In this document: positions 23,688 to 32,217 of the stretch, piece by piece
Layout: the number at the start of each line of letters is the position of its first letter
Numbering within the stretch: the first letter of the stretch is position 1
Source of the DNA: Streptacidiphilus fuscans
GTDB taxonomy: Bacteria > Actinomycetota > Actinomycetes > Streptomycetales > Streptomycetaceae
NCBI RefSeq assembly: GCF_015690355.1
Contig: NZ_JADPRT010000019.1
Location: forward strand, 124,001-188,000
Direction: 5' to 3'
Length of the DNA stretch: 64,000 bases
Made by a program: the position numbers and the translations under genes
The notes under the pieces: model-generated
Database searches by the model: none
Told to the model about the DNA's origin: nothing
What the model saw: only the letters and a program-made list of their open reading frames with translations

Positions 23688-23755
23688 AGCGCTCAGTATC
23701 CGTTACCGGCGCGGCGCGGATCGTCAGGGGGCGTCGTAGGGACCATCGTGGGCGC

Positions 23756-24202
23756 ATGGACCTCGACTTCCACGCCATGCTCGACACCGCCGTCGACGAG
23801 GCCCGCGCGGGCCTCGCGGAGGGCGGCATCCCCATCGGCGCGGCGCTCTACGGCCCGGACGGCGAGGTGCTCGGGCGTGGCCGCAACCGCCGTGTCCAGG
23901 ACGGCGACCCCTCCCTCCACGCCGAGACCTCGGCGTTCCGCGACGCGGGCCGCAGGCGCGGCTACGCGCGGACGACGATGGTGACGACGCTCTCGCCGTG
24001 CTGGTACTGCAGCGGGCTGGTCCGCCAGTTCGGCATCGGGCGTGTCGTCATCGGCGAGGCGAGGACGTTCCACGGCGGGCACGAGTGGCTGGCCGCCCAC
24101 GGGGTCGAGATCGTCCTGCTGGACGATCCGACGTGCGTCCGAATGATGACGGACTTCATCGAGAGCAACCCCGTCCTCTGGCACGAGGACATCGGCGAAT
24201 GA
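23756..24202 (+). CDS. Cytosine deaminase of the fungal (FCY1-like) type
   Basis: A 148-residue zinc deaminase. The catalytic set is HAE at 55-57 and PCWYC at 81-85. The sequence follows yeast cytosine deaminase unusually closely: E-G-G-I-P-I-G near 22-28, GRGRNRR, a DFIESNPVLWHEDIGE end (yeast ends ...WFEDIGE), and a D-D-P-T-C substrate-cap region. It should convert cytosine to uracil for pyrimidine salvage, rather than being a TadA or guanine deaminase. The ATG has no ribosome site but a CATCGT hexamer 6 nt upstream. It converges on DUF3027 across a hairpin repeat that begins right after its stop. Confidence 0.85.
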   Translation: MDLDFHAMLDTAVDEARAGLAEGGIPIGAALYGPDGEVLGRGRNRRVQDGDPSLHAETSAFRDAGRRRGYARTTMVTTLSPCWYCSGLVRQFGIGRVVIGEARTFHGGHEWLAAHGVEIVLLDDPTCVRMMTDFIESNPVLWHEDIGE

Positions 24203-24328
24203 GTTGCAACACCAGGGGCGCGGGGAACGGCGCGAGAAACCACTGACAGGCGGATGGCCCTGCGCGTTCGGGGCTCTACCTGCGTGGGTGGCTTGCCGCG
24301 CAGTTCCTCGCGCCCCTGGTGTTGCAAC
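24203..24328. repeat. Dispersed hairpin repeat, copy 3 (complete)
   Basis: GTTGCAAC at both ends (24203 and 24321) and the ACCAGGGG/CCCCTGGT arms pair fully. The core reads GCGGATGGCCCTGCGCGTTC. It fills the gap between convergent deaminase and DUF3027 genes, starting at the base after the first stop. Confidence 0.9.
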
Positions 24329-24334
24329 TACCTC

Positions 24335-25261
24335 TCAGCTGTGGCCGAGCTCCTCGGCCGGGGTGCTCTCCTCGACGGAGCCGCCGGCGCGGTCCGGGTG
24401 GAGCGGGAGGGGTTCGAGGCTGAGTTCGTCCAGGACCGGCGGGGCCGGGACCTGGGGCGCGGGCATGACCGCCGCCTCCGAGTGGCCGCCGCAGCCGTAG
24501 CCGAGGGAGACGATCCTGCCGTCCGCAGGACCGAACTCGTTGCTGCAGATGCCGAAGGCCTGGCTCAGCGAGCCCGCGATCGGGACCAGGAAGCCGCACG
24601 TCGCGCACGAGGCGGGCGCGGCCTGCGCCATCGGCGTGTGCGCGCCGTACTCCTTCTCCCAGCGGTCCGCGGCCAGGTTGAGGCCGAGTCGGCTGAGCAC
24701 CCGGGCCCGGCCCATGCCGAGCTCCTGCGCGACCGCGCCGATCTCCGCGCGTTCGTTGGACGGCGCGACCGCCGTCTCCTTGCCGGAGGGCTCGACCGCG
24801 ACGTCCTCGCCCGCGAGGCCGGAGAGCTGGTCCTCGGCGAGGACGCTGTTCGGGGCGGGCTCGTCCTCGCCGGAGTAGCCCGGTTCCAGCCGCAGGTCGT
24901 CCGACTCGGTGGGCAGCAGGTCGCCGGGGCCCATGTCGCCGGGCCGAAGCCGCTCGCTCCACGGGACCCACTGCGGCGCGACCAGCGCGTCCGGGCCCGG
25001 AAGGAGCACGGTCTCGTCGAGGGTGACCTGCTTGCTGCGCGCAGCGCGGGTCACCGTCACCGCCCAGCGCCAGCCCTTGTACGCACGCTCCCGGGTCGCG
25101 AAGAAGTGCGTGACCACCCGGTCCCCGTCGGTGTCGACACCGAGGTGGTCGCCTACTGCGGACTCGCCCGCAGCCTGGACCGCGGCGCCCCGGGCGAACT
25201 CCACGGCCTCGGCGCACTGGCGGTCAGGGGTACGGCTTCGCGTCGTCGTCGCAGCACTCAT
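24335..25261 (-). CDS. DUF3027 protein
   Basis: A 308-residue soluble protein typical of actinobacteria, next to the MFS-DUF2771-mqnBA cluster as in other streptomycetes. The N-terminal half holds HFFATRERAYKGWRWAVTVTRAAR and WVPWSERLRPGDMGPGDLLPT, the DUF3027 signature; the latter block resembles parts of DUF2530-type actinobacterial proteins. The C-terminal part has a C-x-x-C pair (CATCGF) and a C-S-N-E-F-G, possibly a metal site, then a Pro/Glu-rich tail. The start at 25261 gives M-S-A-A-T-T-T; the longer frame runs into the next gene's promoter. Function unknown. Confidence 0.88.
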   Translation of the reverse strand: MSAATTTRSRTPDRQCAEAVEFARGAAVQAAGESAVGDHLGVDTDGDRVVTHFFATRERAYKGWRWAVTVTRAARSKQVTLDETVLLPGPDALVAPQWVPWSERLRPGDMGPGDLLPTESDDLRLEPGYSGEDEPAPNSVLAEDQLSGLAGEDVAVEPSGKETAVAPSNERAEIGAVAQELGMGRARVLSRLGLNLAADRWEKEYGAHTPMAQAAPASCATCGFLVPIAGSLSQAFGICSNEFGPADGRIVSLGYGCGGHSEAAVMPAPQVPAPPVLDELSLEPLPLHPDRAGGSVEESTPAEELGHS

Positions 25262-25493
25262 CACGAACTGATTCTCTCCCAACCGTACGCACCGCTTCAC
25301 CACCACCGGCTCAGCAGCACGTCGGCAGAACGGTGGAACTGCCGTGGCGCGCGATCTCGGTAGGTCGTTCAGACGGTAGAAGTCTCCGGACACCTATTCT
25401 GCTGGACGCGGTGCCCCGCTGTCCCCCTCAGGGCAGGAACCCGCCGGAACAAAGTGCGCGGAGCTGCCACAAATGTCGGGCACCATGGGAAGT

Positions 25494-26927
25494 GTGGCCG
25501 ATGTGGTGACGGGCAGGACCCGGCGCGCGGTGGCGTCCGTGCACCGTTTCACGTCGGCTGCCGCGCTGCGCACCGGCGACTTCACCAAGGCGACCGGACG
25601 TCGGATCCGCCGCGCCACATCCGCCGAGGGCGCGGGCGAGTCGGGCCTGGCGAAACTGATCGAACTGCACGCGGTGAACTCCGCCGGCGACATGATGATC
25701 ACCGTCGCGCTGGCGTCGACCATCTTCTTCTCCGTGCCGACGCACGAGGCACGCGGCCGGGTCGCCCTCTACCTGCTGATCACGATGGCGCCGTTCGTCC
25801 TGCTGGCGCCGGTGATCGGGCCGATGCTGGACCGGATCCCGAGCGGACGCCGCGCGGCGATGGCCGTCAGCCTGCTGGTCCGCGCCGGGCTGGCGTGGAT
25901 GATGACGGGCGCGATCGCGGGCGCCAGCCTGCAGATCTATCCGCTCGCGCTGGGCGTCCTGGTCGCGTCCAAGGCCTACGGCGTGGTCCGCAGCGTCGTC
26001 GTGCCACGCCTTCGACCACCGCAACTTCCTCTGGTGAAGGCCAACTCGCGGGTCTCCCTGGCCGGGCTGCTGGCCACCGGCCTGGCCGGTGCCGTGGGCG
26101 CACTGCTGCACCTGATCGGTCCGGACTGGCCGCTGCGCGCGGCGTTGATCGTCTACATCGTCGGTGCCGGACTCGCCTTCTCCCTCCCGCACCAGGTCGA
26201 CCTCGACAAGGGCGAGGAACGCGCCCTCCTCCACTCCCACGACCCGTCCGCCGAAGCGGGCGCCGGGCCGGGGCCGGAGGAGGTGGCGGAGCCGGGTGAC
26301 GAGGTGTCGGCGGAGAAGAAGCACAAGGTCGGGCTGCGGTCGGTCGGCCCCGGCGTCGTCCTCGCGCTCGGCGCGGAGGGGACGCTGCGCTGCCTCTTCG
26401 GATTCCTGACCTTCTTCCTCGCCTTCCTCGTCCGCGAGCACCCGCTCGCCGGGCTGCCGGCGACCGTCTCCCTCGGCCTGGTCGCGGCCGCGCTGGGCAT
26501 CGGCAACACGCTCGGCACGGTGATGGGCGCATGGCTGCGCACCCGCCGCCCTGAGACGATCGTCACGTTGATGCTCGCCCTGGCCCTGGTCGCCTCCCTC
26601 GCCGGGGCGGTGTTCTACGGGGCGTTCACGGTCGTGATGCTCGCCTTCGTCTCCGGGCTCACCCAGTGCCTGGGCAAGGTGGGCCTGGACGCGCTGATCC
26701 AGCGCGACGTTCCGGAGACCGTCCGGACCTCGGCGTTCGCCCGGTCGGAGACGCTGATGCAGCTGACCTGGGTGCTCGGCGGCGGGCTCGGGATCGTCCT
26801 GCCGCTGGTCGGCGAGGTCGGCATGATCACCGCTTCGGTGCTGGTGGGGGTCTCGTTCGTCTGGGCGCTGCGGACCCGGGCGACCCTCGGTCCCCGGAAC
26901 ACGAGCCCAGCCCCCGACGTGGCGTGA
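25494..26927 (+). CDS. MFS-type membrane transporter
   Basis: A membrane protein of about 477 residues with some ten to twelve hydrophobic helices. It has a soluble N-terminal region of about 50 residues before the first helix and a charged loop in the middle (E-E-V-A-E-P-G-D-E-V-S-A-E-K-K-H-K) dividing two halves. The D-R-I-P-S-G-R-R-A-A loop after the second/third helix resembles the MFS motif A position. The substrate is unknown. I chose the GTG at 25494 because a CACCAT hexamer ends 7 nt upstream; ATGs at 25473 and 25485 are alternatives. It heads the conserved order MFS-DUF2771-mqnB-mqnA. Confidence 0.82.
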   Translation: MADVVTGRTRRAVASVHRFTSAAALRTGDFTKATGRRIRRATSAEGAGESGLAKLIELHAVNSAGDMMITVALASTIFFSVPTHEARGRVALYLLITMAPFVLLAPVIGPMLDRIPSGRRAAMAVSLLVRAGLAWMMTGAIAGASLQIYPLALGVLVASKAYGVVRSVVVPRLRPPQLPLVKANSRVSLAGLLATGLAGAVGALLHLIGPDWPLRAALIVYIVGAGLAFSLPHQVDLDKGEERALLHSHDPSAEAGAGPGPEEVAEPGDEVSAEKKHKVGLRSVGPGVVLALGAEGTLRCLFGFLTFFLAFLVREHPLAGLPATVSLGLVAAALGIGNTLGTVMGAWLRTRRPETIVTLMLALALVASLAGAVFYGAFTVVMLAFVSGLTQCLGKVGLDALIQRDVPETVRTSAFARSETLMQLTWVLGGGLGIVLPLVGEVGMITASVLVGVSFVWALRTRATLGPRNTSPAPDVA

Positions 26928-26954
26928 TCCCCGGGGGACGGTAGCCTCAGCACC

Positions 26955-27482
26955 ATGAGTCTTAACCGCGGTGTCGCCGCCCTTGGAGCTGTAGCCGTCG
27001 TGGGCGCCGCGACGCTCGGCATCACGATTCCCCTCGTTTCCGGTTCCGGCAAGCCGGTTCCGAACGTCGCCATCGTCGCCGGGTCGCACTGGACCCAGGT
27101 CCAGCCGCTCAAGGACTGCTACTACGGTGGCAACGCGATGACCGCCAAGCAGCAGGCCGCCTGCTCCGCCGCGGTCTCCAAGGCGGTGCAGAACAACAGC
27201 ATGGCGACCGCGATCGTCCCGTCGCAGAACGGCAACTTCGGCATCAACGTCGACCAGCCGGTCACCGACCACGGCTGGAACGCCGGCTCGACCACCGAGC
27301 TGGTCCAGCAGACCACCAACGCCTACGCGGGCCCGCTGTCGATCGCCTCGGTGCTCACCACCCAGGACCCGCAGACCGGCCAGACCACCGTCAACAAGTC
27401 CGGCCCGCTCATCGTCAAGGAGCAGGACAAGGACGGCAAGATCTACGGCGTGTGGCTGCTGCAGCTGAAGGTCGCGAACTGA
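26955..27482 (+). CDS. DUF2771-like exported protein
   Basis: A 175-residue protein with a hydrophobic N-terminal helix (GVAALGAVAVVGAATLGITIPL), either an uncleaved anchor or a signal peptide. The rest is extracytoplasmic, with two cysteines (D-C-Y-Y and A-C-S-A) that could form a disulfide. Position between the MFS gene and mqnB matches the DUF2771 gene of streptomycetes. The ATG follows a TAGCCT hexamer by 7 nt with no ribosome site, suggesting a leaderless transcript. Its 3' end overlaps the presumed mqnB start. Confidence 0.72.
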   Translation: MSLNRGVAALGAVAVVGAATLGITIPLVSGSGKPVPNVAIVAGSHWTQVQPLKDCYYGGNAMTAKQQAACSAAVSKAVQNNSMATAIVPSQNGNFGINVDQPVTDHGWNAGSTTELVQQTTNAYAGPLSIASVLTTQDPQTGQTTVNKSGPLIVKEQDKDGKIYGVWLLQLKVAN

Positions 27483-28195
27483 CCGCGTCCCGCGTTCTCG
27501 TCGTCACCGCCGTCGCTCACGAAGCGGCGGCGGTGTTGCGTGGCGTCCAGCAGGCCTTCGGGCACGCCGGTCCGACCGAGCGGACGCTTCCCGGCGGCTA
27601 CGCGCTGACCGCGTGCGGCCCGGTGGACGTCCTGGTCGCGGGCGTCGGCCCGGCCGCCGCAGCGGCGGCGACCGCCACGGCGCTGGCCCTCGCTCCCTCC
27701 ACCTACGGTCTCGCCGTCTCGGCGGGCATCGCGGGCGGGTTCGCGCCCGTCGCGCCGGTGGGCTCCGTCGTCGTCGCGGACGCGATCGTCGCCGCCGACC
27801 TGGGCGCGCAGACCCCGGACGGCTTCGCCGACGTCACCGCGCTCGGCTTCGGCCGGGTCCGGCACACCACGCGACACGCCGACACCGTCGCGGCGTCGCT
27901 GCGCGGGCACGGCCTGCCGACCGCGCAGGGGCCGGTGCTCACCGTCTCCACCGTCACCGGCAGCGCCGAGCGCGCCGCCGAGCTGGCGCAGCGTCATCCC
28001 GGGGCCGTCGCCGAGGCGATGGAGGGTTTCGGGCTGGCCGAGGCCGCCGCCGGGCACGACGTCCCGGTGCTGGAGCTGCGCACGGTCTCCAACGCCGTCG
28101 GGCCGCGTGACCGCGCCGCCTGGCGCATCGGCGAGGCCCTGGACGCCCTGGCGGGTGCATTCGCCAACCTGCCGTGGGCGACACTGGTTCCGTGA
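27452..28195 (+). CDS. mqnB: Futalosine hydrolase
   Basis: A nucleosidase of about 247 residues of the purine nucleoside phosphorylase/MTAN superfamily, cleaving futalosine to dehypoxanthine futalosine. It shows V-S-A-G-I-A-G-G-F near 87-95, ADAIVAADLGAQTPDGF, and the C-terminal E-A-M-E-G-F-G-L-A-E-A-A active-site strip. The exact start is uncertain. The GTG at 27452 overlaps the DUF2771 gene by 31 nt, while a CTG at 27479, 8 nt after an AAGG, would be an unconventional alternative. The stop overlaps the mqnA start as GTGA. Streptomycetes make aminofutalosine first, so an adenosine deaminase step is expected elsewhere. Confidence 0.9.
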   Translation: MAAAAEGRELTASRVLVVTAVAHEAAAVLRGVQQAFGHAGPTERTLPGGYALTACGPVDVLVAGVGPAAAAAATATALALAPSTYGLAVSAGIAGGFAPVAPVGSVVVADAIVAADLGAQTPDGFADVTALGFGRVRHTTRHADTVAASLRGHGLPTAQGPVLTVSTVTGSAERAAELAQRHPGAVAEAMEGFGLAEAAAGHDVPVLELRTVSNAVGPRDRAAWRIGEALDALAGAFANLPWATLVP

Positions 28196-29061
28196 CTTCT
28201 TCCGACGCTGCTCTGTCCATCGCGTACTCCCCCTGCCCGAACGACACCTTCGTCTTCCACGCCTGGGCCCACGGCCTGGTCGAGGGCGCGGTGCCGCCCG
28301 AGGTCACCTTCGCCGACATCGACATCACCAACGGCCTCGCCGAGCGCGGCGAGCTGGACGTACTGAAGATCTCCTACGCGGCGCTGCCGTGGGTCCTCGA
28401 CGACTACGTCCTGCTGCCGTGCGGCGGCGCGCTGGGCCGTGGCTGCGGCCCGCTGGTCCTCACCGGCGCCGAGGCCCCCGCCGACCCTGCGGCGCTGCGC
28501 GGCAAGACGGTCGCCGTCCCGAGCGAGCGCTCCACGGCCTACCTGCTGTTCCGCATCTGGGCGGCGGAGGCCGTCCCTGGCGGGCTGGGCCAGGTCGTGG
28601 TGATGCCGTTCCACGAGATCATGCCCGCGGTCCGCGACGGCAAGGTCGACGCCGGCCTGGTGATCCACGAGGCCCGCTTCACGTACCAGAACTACGGCCT
28701 GCGCTGCCTGGCCGACATGGGCGAGGCGTGGGAGTCCTCCACGGGCCTCCCGATCCCGCTGGGCGCGATCATCGCGAAGCGCTCGCTGGGAGAGACGCGC
28801 CTGCGGGAGCTGGCCACGGCGATCCGCACCAGCGTCGAGCAGGCCTGGGCCGAGCCGGAGGCCTCGCGCGAGTACGTGCTGGCGCACGCTCAGGAGATGG
28901 ACCCGGCGGTGGCTGACCAGCACATCGGGCTGTACGTCAACGAGTTCACTGCGGACCTGGGAGACGCGGGCTACGCGGCGGTCCACGGGCTACTCGGTCG
29001 CGCGGCGGAGATGGGTCTGGTGCCCGCGGTGCCGGAGGAGAAGCTGCGCTTCCCCGCGTGA
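28192..29061 (+). CDS. mqnA: Chorismate dehydratase
   Basis: A 289-residue periplasmic-binding-fold enzyme that dehydrates chorismate to 3-[(1-carboxyvinyl)oxy]benzoate, the first step of the futalosine route. The start ALSIAYSPCPNDTFVFHAW and the later DAGLVIHEARFTYQNYGL are MqnA hallmarks. MqnD homologs also start with S-P-C-P-N-D, so the call rests on the whole length and on pairing with mqnB. In S. coelicolor this neighbourhood holds mqnA-mqnB. The GTG at 28192 overlaps the mqnB stop by 3 nt. MqnA/MqnD identity should be confirmed by alignment. Confidence 0.82.
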   Translation: MTSSDAALSIAYSPCPNDTFVFHAWAHGLVEGAVPPEVTFADIDITNGLAERGELDVLKISYAALPWVLDDYVLLPCGGALGRGCGPLVLTGAEAPADPAALRGKTVAVPSERSTAYLLFRIWAAEAVPGGLGQVVVMPFHEIMPAVRDGKVDAGLVIHEARFTYQNYGLRCLADMGEAWESSTGLPIPLGAIIAKRSLGETRLRELATAIRTSVEQAWAEPEASREYVLAHAQEMDPAVADQHIGLYVNEFTADLGDAGYAAVHGLLGRAAEMGLVPAVPEEKLRFPA

Positions 29062-29087
29062 ACGGCTGACCGAAGCTCCCGCAGCCG

Positions 29088-29214
29088 GTTGCACTATTCA
29101 GGGGCGCGGGGAACTGCGCGACAAGCCACCGACGCAGGTAGAGCCCCGAACGCAGGGCCATCCGCTCGTTAGTGGTTGCTCGCGCAGTTCCCCGCGCCCC
29201 TGAGGAAGTGCAAC
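29088..29214. repeat. Dispersed hairpin repeat, copy 4 (complete)
   Basis: Starts GTTGCACTATTCAGGGGCGC and ends CGCGCCCCTGAGGAAGTGCAAC-like. The arms pair, and the core carries CGAACGCAGGGCCATCCGC. It lies between convergent mqnA/mqnD-like and cold-shock genes. Confidence 0.88.
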
Positions 29215-29261
29215 TTCCCCGCCGCCTGTGACTGTGGGTCAGCCGTCAAGAAAAAAGCGGG

Positions 29262-29645
29262 TCAGACGTCCAGCTGGTCAGCGATGTGGTGCAGCAGTGT
29301 CGCGACGCGCTTCCCCACCGGCTTGTCCGGGTAGCGGCCCTTCTGGAGGCCCGGGAGGATCTTCTCCAGCACCGTGGTGAGGTCCTGCACCATCGCCGCC
29401 AACTCGTCCGGCTTCTTCCGCGCCGCCGCGGCCAAGCTCGGGGCGTCGTCCAGCAGCGTCACCGTCAGCGCCTGATCTCCCCGGTGGCCGGCGACCACGC
29501 CGAACTCGACCCGTTGGCCCGGCTTCAGCGACTCCACCCCGACCGGCAGCGCCTTGGAGTGCACGAAGACGTCGCCGCCGTCGTCACGGGAGAGGAAGCC
29601 GAAGCCCTTCTCTGAGTTGAACCACTTCACTTTGCCCGTAGGCAT
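29262..29645 (-). CDS. Cold-shock domain protein with C-terminal extension
   Basis: A 127-residue protein. The first 67 residues form a cold-shock domain with both RNA-binding motifs (GKVKWFNSEKGFGFLSRD and DVFVHSKAL). The remaining 60 residues (SLAAAARKKPDELAAMVQDL onward) are a helical extension not found in minimal Csp proteins. It probably binds single-stranded nucleic acid as an RNA chaperone or antiterminator. The ATG at 29645 follows a purine-rich site; the long upstream frame is untranslated leader. The leader contains a 9-bp hairpin. Confidence 0.92.
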   Translation of the reverse strand: MPTGKVKWFNSEKGFGFLSRDDGGDVFVHSKALPVGVESLKPGQRVEFGVVAGHRGDQALTVTLLDDAPSLAAAARKKPDELAAMVQDLTTVLEKILPGLQKGRYPDKPVGKRVATLLHHIADQLDV

Positions 29646-30076
29646 GGGGAGACCTCGTCGGTGGTGAGTCGGAGTGAGTCGTACAGGGGGCGCGGCGTCC
29701 CTCGGAACGGACCGCCGCTGGTGCTGCGTGCGAAAGCGAACTAGCGCCGCGTCATTGTTCCAGGTCGATGGCGAAATGATCGACCTGATTGCTCCGCCGG
29801 AGGCACCTGCGACCGGACCTGTCCGCGGCGTACCCGCACGACTGTCATGGCGCACCTCCTCCTGCGATCGGCTGCTTCCGGGCCTCCACCGCGCGCGTAC
29901 GCGCAGTCCCCGTGCGTGACGTGCATACCCCTGGAGGGCACACCGCTAACCCGCTGCTTACGACGTTGCGTACCGCGTGACGTCGGACCTGAGTCGGACG
30001 TGATGTCGGACGTGATGTCGGGCATGAGGGACGACGTGCCGGACGGCATGCTCCGCCGACCCGTTAGCGTTGATGC
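29646..30076 (-). promoter_or_regulatory. Long upstream region of the cold-shock gene with a 9-bp hairpin
   Basis: This 430-bp gap holds no gene. CAGGTCGAT at 29761-29769 and ATCGACCTG at 29779-29787 form a perfect 9-bp stem with a 9-nt loop, 116 nt before the cold-shock start. It could be a 5' UTR structure or an operator. On the plus strand TAGCGT at 30065-30070 ends 6 nt before the next gene's GTG. Confidence 0.5.
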
Positions 30077-30313
30077 GTGAACACTGACTCCGCCCGCTCC
30101 GACGCCAGGCCCGGCGACGCCCTGGTCCGCGTCGGCGCGGTCCTCTTCGCGCTCGGCGCGGTCGCCACCATCGCGACCGTGACCCCGCTCTTCCTCGGGC
30201 TGCACCGGCTGCCGACCCCGGCCTACTTCGTGTGCATGGTGATGCCGCTCGGCTTCGCCGTCGCCCTCGGCGGCCTGTTCCGCTCCGCGCGCTCGCAGCG
30301 CCGGGCGGCCTGA
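30077..30313 (+). CDS. Small two-helix membrane protein
   Basis: A 78-residue protein with two hydrophobic helices (about 18-40 and 48-68) and a basic tail R-S-A-R-S-Q-R-R. The family is not recognised with certainty; similar short membrane proteins sit near this cold-shock gene in other streptomycetes. The GTG start has no ribosome site but a TAGCGT hexamer 6 nt upstream, so a leaderless transcript is likely. It converges on the HAD gene with an 18-nt gap and no visible terminator. Confidence 0.72.
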   Translation: MNTDSARSDARPGDALVRVGAVLFALGAVATIATVTPLFLGLHRLPTPAYFVCMVMPLGFAVALGGLFRSARSQRRAA

Positions 30314-30331
30314 CCCCGGCCCGCTACCGGC

Positions 30332-30943
30332 TCAGCCGCGCAGGTGCGCCTGCAGCCACGCGGGGAACCCGGTCAGGTCCGCCAGGACCACGTCCGCGCC
30401 CGCTGCCCGGAGCGCGGCCGCGTCGTACGGGCCGGTGGTGACGCCGACGGCGACCGCCTCCGCCTGGCGCGCGCCCTCGATGTCGCCGAGGTGGTCGCCG
30501 ACGTAGACGCTCGCCCCCTCGGCGCGCAGCGCACCCGCCTTGGCCGAGGCGAAGACGTCACCGTGCAGCGCGTCGACCTCGATGCCGAGCGCGTCCAGGT
30601 TCAGCCGCGCGTTCGGCGTGTGCTTGCCGGTCACCACGAGCGTCCGCCCGCCCGCCGCGCGGACGGCGGCCAGCGACTCGATCGCGCCGGGCAGCGGGGT
30701 GACGCCCTTGACGCCGTGCTCGGCGTAGAGCTGCCGGTAGCGGTCGGAGCGGGCCTTGATCTCGTCGGCGGGGAACCAGTGGGCCATCTCGATCTCGACC
30801 GGCGGCCCGAGCCGGGAGACGACCACGGCGCTGTCGATCCGGACGCCGGTCTCCTCGGCGAGCATCTCCCAGGCGCGGGCGATCCCCGGCCGGGTGTCGA
30901 GCAGCGTCATGTCGAGGTCGAATCCCACCGTCAGCGTCGTCAT
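30332..30943 (-). CDS. HAD-family phosphatase
   Basis: A 203-residue haloacid-dehalogenase-type hydrolase with motif I FDLDMTLLDT (nucleophile Asp, unusually Met for Gly in DxDGT), motif II TLVVTGKH, the conserved Lys (S-A-K-A-G-A-L) and motif III VGDHLGDIEGA. It resembles phosphoglycolate-phosphatase-like enzymes; the substrate is unknown. A TAGGGT hexamer ends 6 nt before the ATG on the minus strand, another likely leaderless start. It diverges from the binding-lipoprotein gene. Confidence 0.88.
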   Translation of the reverse strand: MTTLTVGFDLDMTLLDTRPGIARAWEMLAEETGVRIDSAVVVSRLGPPVEIEMAHWFPADEIKARSDRYRQLYAEHGVKGVTPLPGAIESLAAVRAAGGRTLVVTGKHTPNARLNLDALGIEVDALHGDVFASAKAGALRAEGASVYVGDHLGDIEGARQAEAVAVGVTTGPYDAAALRAAGADVVLADLTGFPAWLQAHLRG

Positions 30944-31066
30944 GCCCTCACCCTATGCGGGCGGTCCGTGGGTGATACTTCCTTCTGACGGTTGGACAAA
31001 AGCCTCAAACCGGTCAGCTGCAACCGGGCCGGCCGCACCCCGGTCGGCCCAGGGCCTGGAGGTCGG

Positions 31067-32134
31067 ATGCCGCGCGCCTGCTCGCGCCGAGCCGTGCTCG
31101 GGGCGCTGACGGCCGCCCTCGGTGCGGCGGCCGTCTCCGCGCTGACCGGCTGCACCAGCGCGGGCGGCGCGTCCGCCACCGCGCAGTCGCCGCCGGAACC
31201 CCTCGCGGGCGCGGGCAACGGGACCGGCCAGGGCGGCACCGCGGCCCAGGTCGCGGTCACCGCGGCACCCACCCCCGCCCCCTCGCCGCAACGGACCGTG
31301 GCGGCGGCGACGGGGCCGGTCGCGGTGCCGCAGACGCCCAGCCGGGTCGTCGTCCTCGGCGCGGCCGAGCTGGACTCCGCGCTGATGCTCGGCCTCACGC
31401 CGGTCGGCGCGGCCCGCGCGATCCTGGACAGCGCGCTGCCCGGGTACTTCCCGGTGGGCTGGCTCGACTCCGTCACCGACGTCGGCCCGATCGGCGCGCC
31501 GGACCTCACGACCGTCGCCCGCCTCCGCCCCGATCTGATCCTCGGCAACCGGACCGACGACGACAGCCACTACACCGATCTCGCCGCGATCGCGCCCACC
31601 GTGCTGACCGCGACCACCGGGGCGAGCTGGAAGCAGGACTTCCAGCTCCACGCCCAGGCGCTGAACCGGCAGAGCTTCGCCGACGCCGTCACCGGCGCGT
31701 ACCAGGACCACGTCCGGCAGTTCGTCAGCGCGCTGGGCGGGTCGGACCAGACGAAGAAGCAGCGGATCAGCCTGCTGCGCTTCGTCCAGGACGCCGACCC
31801 CCGCGCCTACGCGACGCAGAACTTCCTGGGCGCGATGCTCGCCGAGACCCAGCTCGGCCGCCCGGCGCCCCAGAGCGCCGCCGCACCCGACGTCGCCGTC
31901 CCCACCCCCGCGGACCTGCACCTCGCCGACGGCACCGCGCTCTTCTGGTCCACCTACGGCGATCCGGCGAAGGCACAGACGCAGCAGTTCACCACCAGCA
32001 GCCAGTGGCAGCAGCTGGGCGCGGTGAAGGGCCACCGCGTGTTCGAGGTCGACGACGACCTCTGGTTCGTCGGGATCGGCTACTTCGCGGCCAACCTGAT
32101 CCTGGCTCAACTCCAGCGGTTCCTCGGTGCGTGA
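31067..32134 (+). CDS. Iron-siderophore-type ABC substrate-binding lipoprotein
   Basis: A 355-residue class III solute-binding protein. The N-terminus has a twin-arginine SRRAVLGAL followed by a lipobox ALTGCTS, so it is probably a Tat-exported lipoprotein. The mature part starts with a Ser/Pro/Ala-rich linker, then PSRVVVLGAAELDSALMLGL and ARLRPDLILG, typical of FecB/FhuD-like proteins. No permease or ATPase gene is adjacent, so it is an orphan binding protein. The ATG at 31067 has a GGAGG site 6 nt upstream; the longer frame from 30992 would bury the Tat signal. Confidence 0.88.
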   Translation: MPRACSRRAVLGALTAALGAAAVSALTGCTSAGGASATAQSPPEPLAGAGNGTGQGGTAAQVAVTAAPTPAPSPQRTVAAATGPVAVPQTPSRVVVLGAAELDSALMLGLTPVGAARAILDSALPGYFPVGWLDSVTDVGPIGAPDLTTVARLRPDLILGNRTDDDSHYTDLAAIAPTVLTATTGASWKQDFQLHAQALNRQSFADAVTGAYQDHVRQFVSALGGSDQTKKQRISLLRFVQDADPRAYATQNFLGAMLAETQLGRPAPQSAAAPDVAVPTPADLHLADGTALFWSTYGDPAKAQTQQFTTSSQWQQLGAVKGHRVFEVDDDLWFVGIGYFAANLILAQLQRFLGA

Positions 32135-32217
32135 CGGTGCGTCAGAACGCGGGGTGACCTGCTAATTACCGATGGTGTCGCGCAGATGTCTTGTGATGCA
32201 CGTCACTCCGGAACACC

